Part shown: one piece after another, positions 63,684-64,000 of the stretch
How positions within the stretch are numbered: position 1 is the stretch's first letter
Layout: each line of letters opens with the position of its first letter
Assembly: GCA_021292165.1 (NCBI GenBank)
Contig: CM037888.1
Span: 34,057,091 to 34,121,090, forward strand
Source of the DNA: Shinisaurus crocodilurus
Taxonomy: Eukaryota > Chordata > Lepidosauria > Squamata > Shinisauridae
Direction of reading: 5' to 3'
DNA: 64,000 bases
Translations under genes and position numbers: made by a program
The notes under the pieces: generated by a model
The model's database searches: none
Told to the model about the DNA's origin: nothing
The model's input: the letters and a program-made list of their open reading frames with translations, nothing else

Positions 63684-64000
63684 GACTACATAAAAGGGCT
63701 CATACAGTGTAGCAGGAATGGAGAGAGCAGCTGTAATGAGGCCTATTAAATCTCTTAACAAAAACGCAGGGAGGTCACTGGAGCATAACGTTCATGGCTT
63801 TTGATGCTTTTATATGGGAAATCAATGAGCACACTCTTAATGCTCAGAGTATGGGAAATAAACAGGATGAACTTGAACTCATGATTCAAGAAGGCAAATA
63901 TGACTAACAGGTAGACTTGGTGGAATGAATCCCTATAAGTGGAATATAGCAATTGAAAGATATAACTTGTTCTAAAAGAACAGAAGCCATAGAAAGAGGG

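Larger units (their letters stand above)
61950..64000 (+). mobile_element. CR1 LINE 5' portion: ORF1 and start of ORF2, interrupted
   Basis: About 62040-62150 encodes a Cys-containing N-terminal region (VYVCIKCKLAALLEGKVNGL). About 63100-63520 carries the SGNH-esterase-like core of CR1 ORF1: VVVGDSL, a frameshifted HVGTNDT region and NGLHLTKTGNN. From about 63830 the ORF2 endonuclease start appears (NAQSMGNKQDELELMIQEGK). Frameshifts and at least two insertions interrupt it. It runs off the window. Confidence 0.72.

Noticed and set aside
60074..64000. Further EIF3J exons on the minus strand
   Set aside because: I looked for the segment that should precede EVDDLKK in eIF3j and found no match in the window. 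It presumably lies to the right.

Overview
The window is nuclear DNA from a vertebrate, most likely a non-avian reptile and probably a squamate. The evidence is a multi-exon vertebrate gene with intact GT-AG (and one apparent GC-AG) introns, together with CR1 LINEs ending in the sauropsid tail TTCTATGATTCTATG, L2 LINE remnants, MIR/CORE-SINE-like repeats, many small hAT elements with 8-bp target duplications, and a DIRS element. The species cannot be named from sequence alone.

From 326 to 43757 on the plus strand lie the last 33 coding exons of SPG11 (spatacsin). They join without a frameshift or stop into 1,905 codons plus a stop. Every internal junction has matching phase, and exon count and phases fit human exons 8-40; the 181-bp last exon matches what I remember for the human gene. 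The first seven exons (N-terminal beta-propeller part) lie to the left of the window. Exon 28 appears to use a GC donor.

The SPG11 introns are full of transposons: CR1 in both orientations, L2, MIR-like SINEs, a 5S-derived fragment, at least ten small hAT elements with recognisable 8-bp target duplications, a 610-bp hAT element carrying clustered CGAGTC motifs, a roughly 620-bp foldback, and a 2.0-kb non-coding element with perfect terminal inverted repeats that ends 50 bp before exon 27.

From about 43758 to 58641 is the interval between two convergent genes. It starts with the SPG11 3' UTR. A degenerate but structurally complete DIRS tyrosine-recombinase retrotransposon follows (about 44481-51175, with inverted terminal repeats and an internal complementary region). 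The core of its reverse transcriptase has been replaced by a 5'-truncated, internally deleted Ty1/copia remnant with one LTR. The interval also holds a solo retroviral-type LTR, a long CR1 3' fragment and much unclassified sequence.

From 58642 to 60073 on the minus strand are the last two coding exons of EIF3J, tail-to-tail with SPG11 as in human. The rest of the window (60074-64000) is EIF3J intron. It contains nested Tigger-like and palindromic MITEs and a rare 5' portion of a CR1 LINE, with ORF1 esterase-like motifs and the start of ORF2.

I found no CRISPR, operon, prokaryotic system or wholly new gene. The most unusual objects are the DIRS/copia chimera, the CGAGTC-rich hAT element and the 2-kb terminal-inverted-repeat element.
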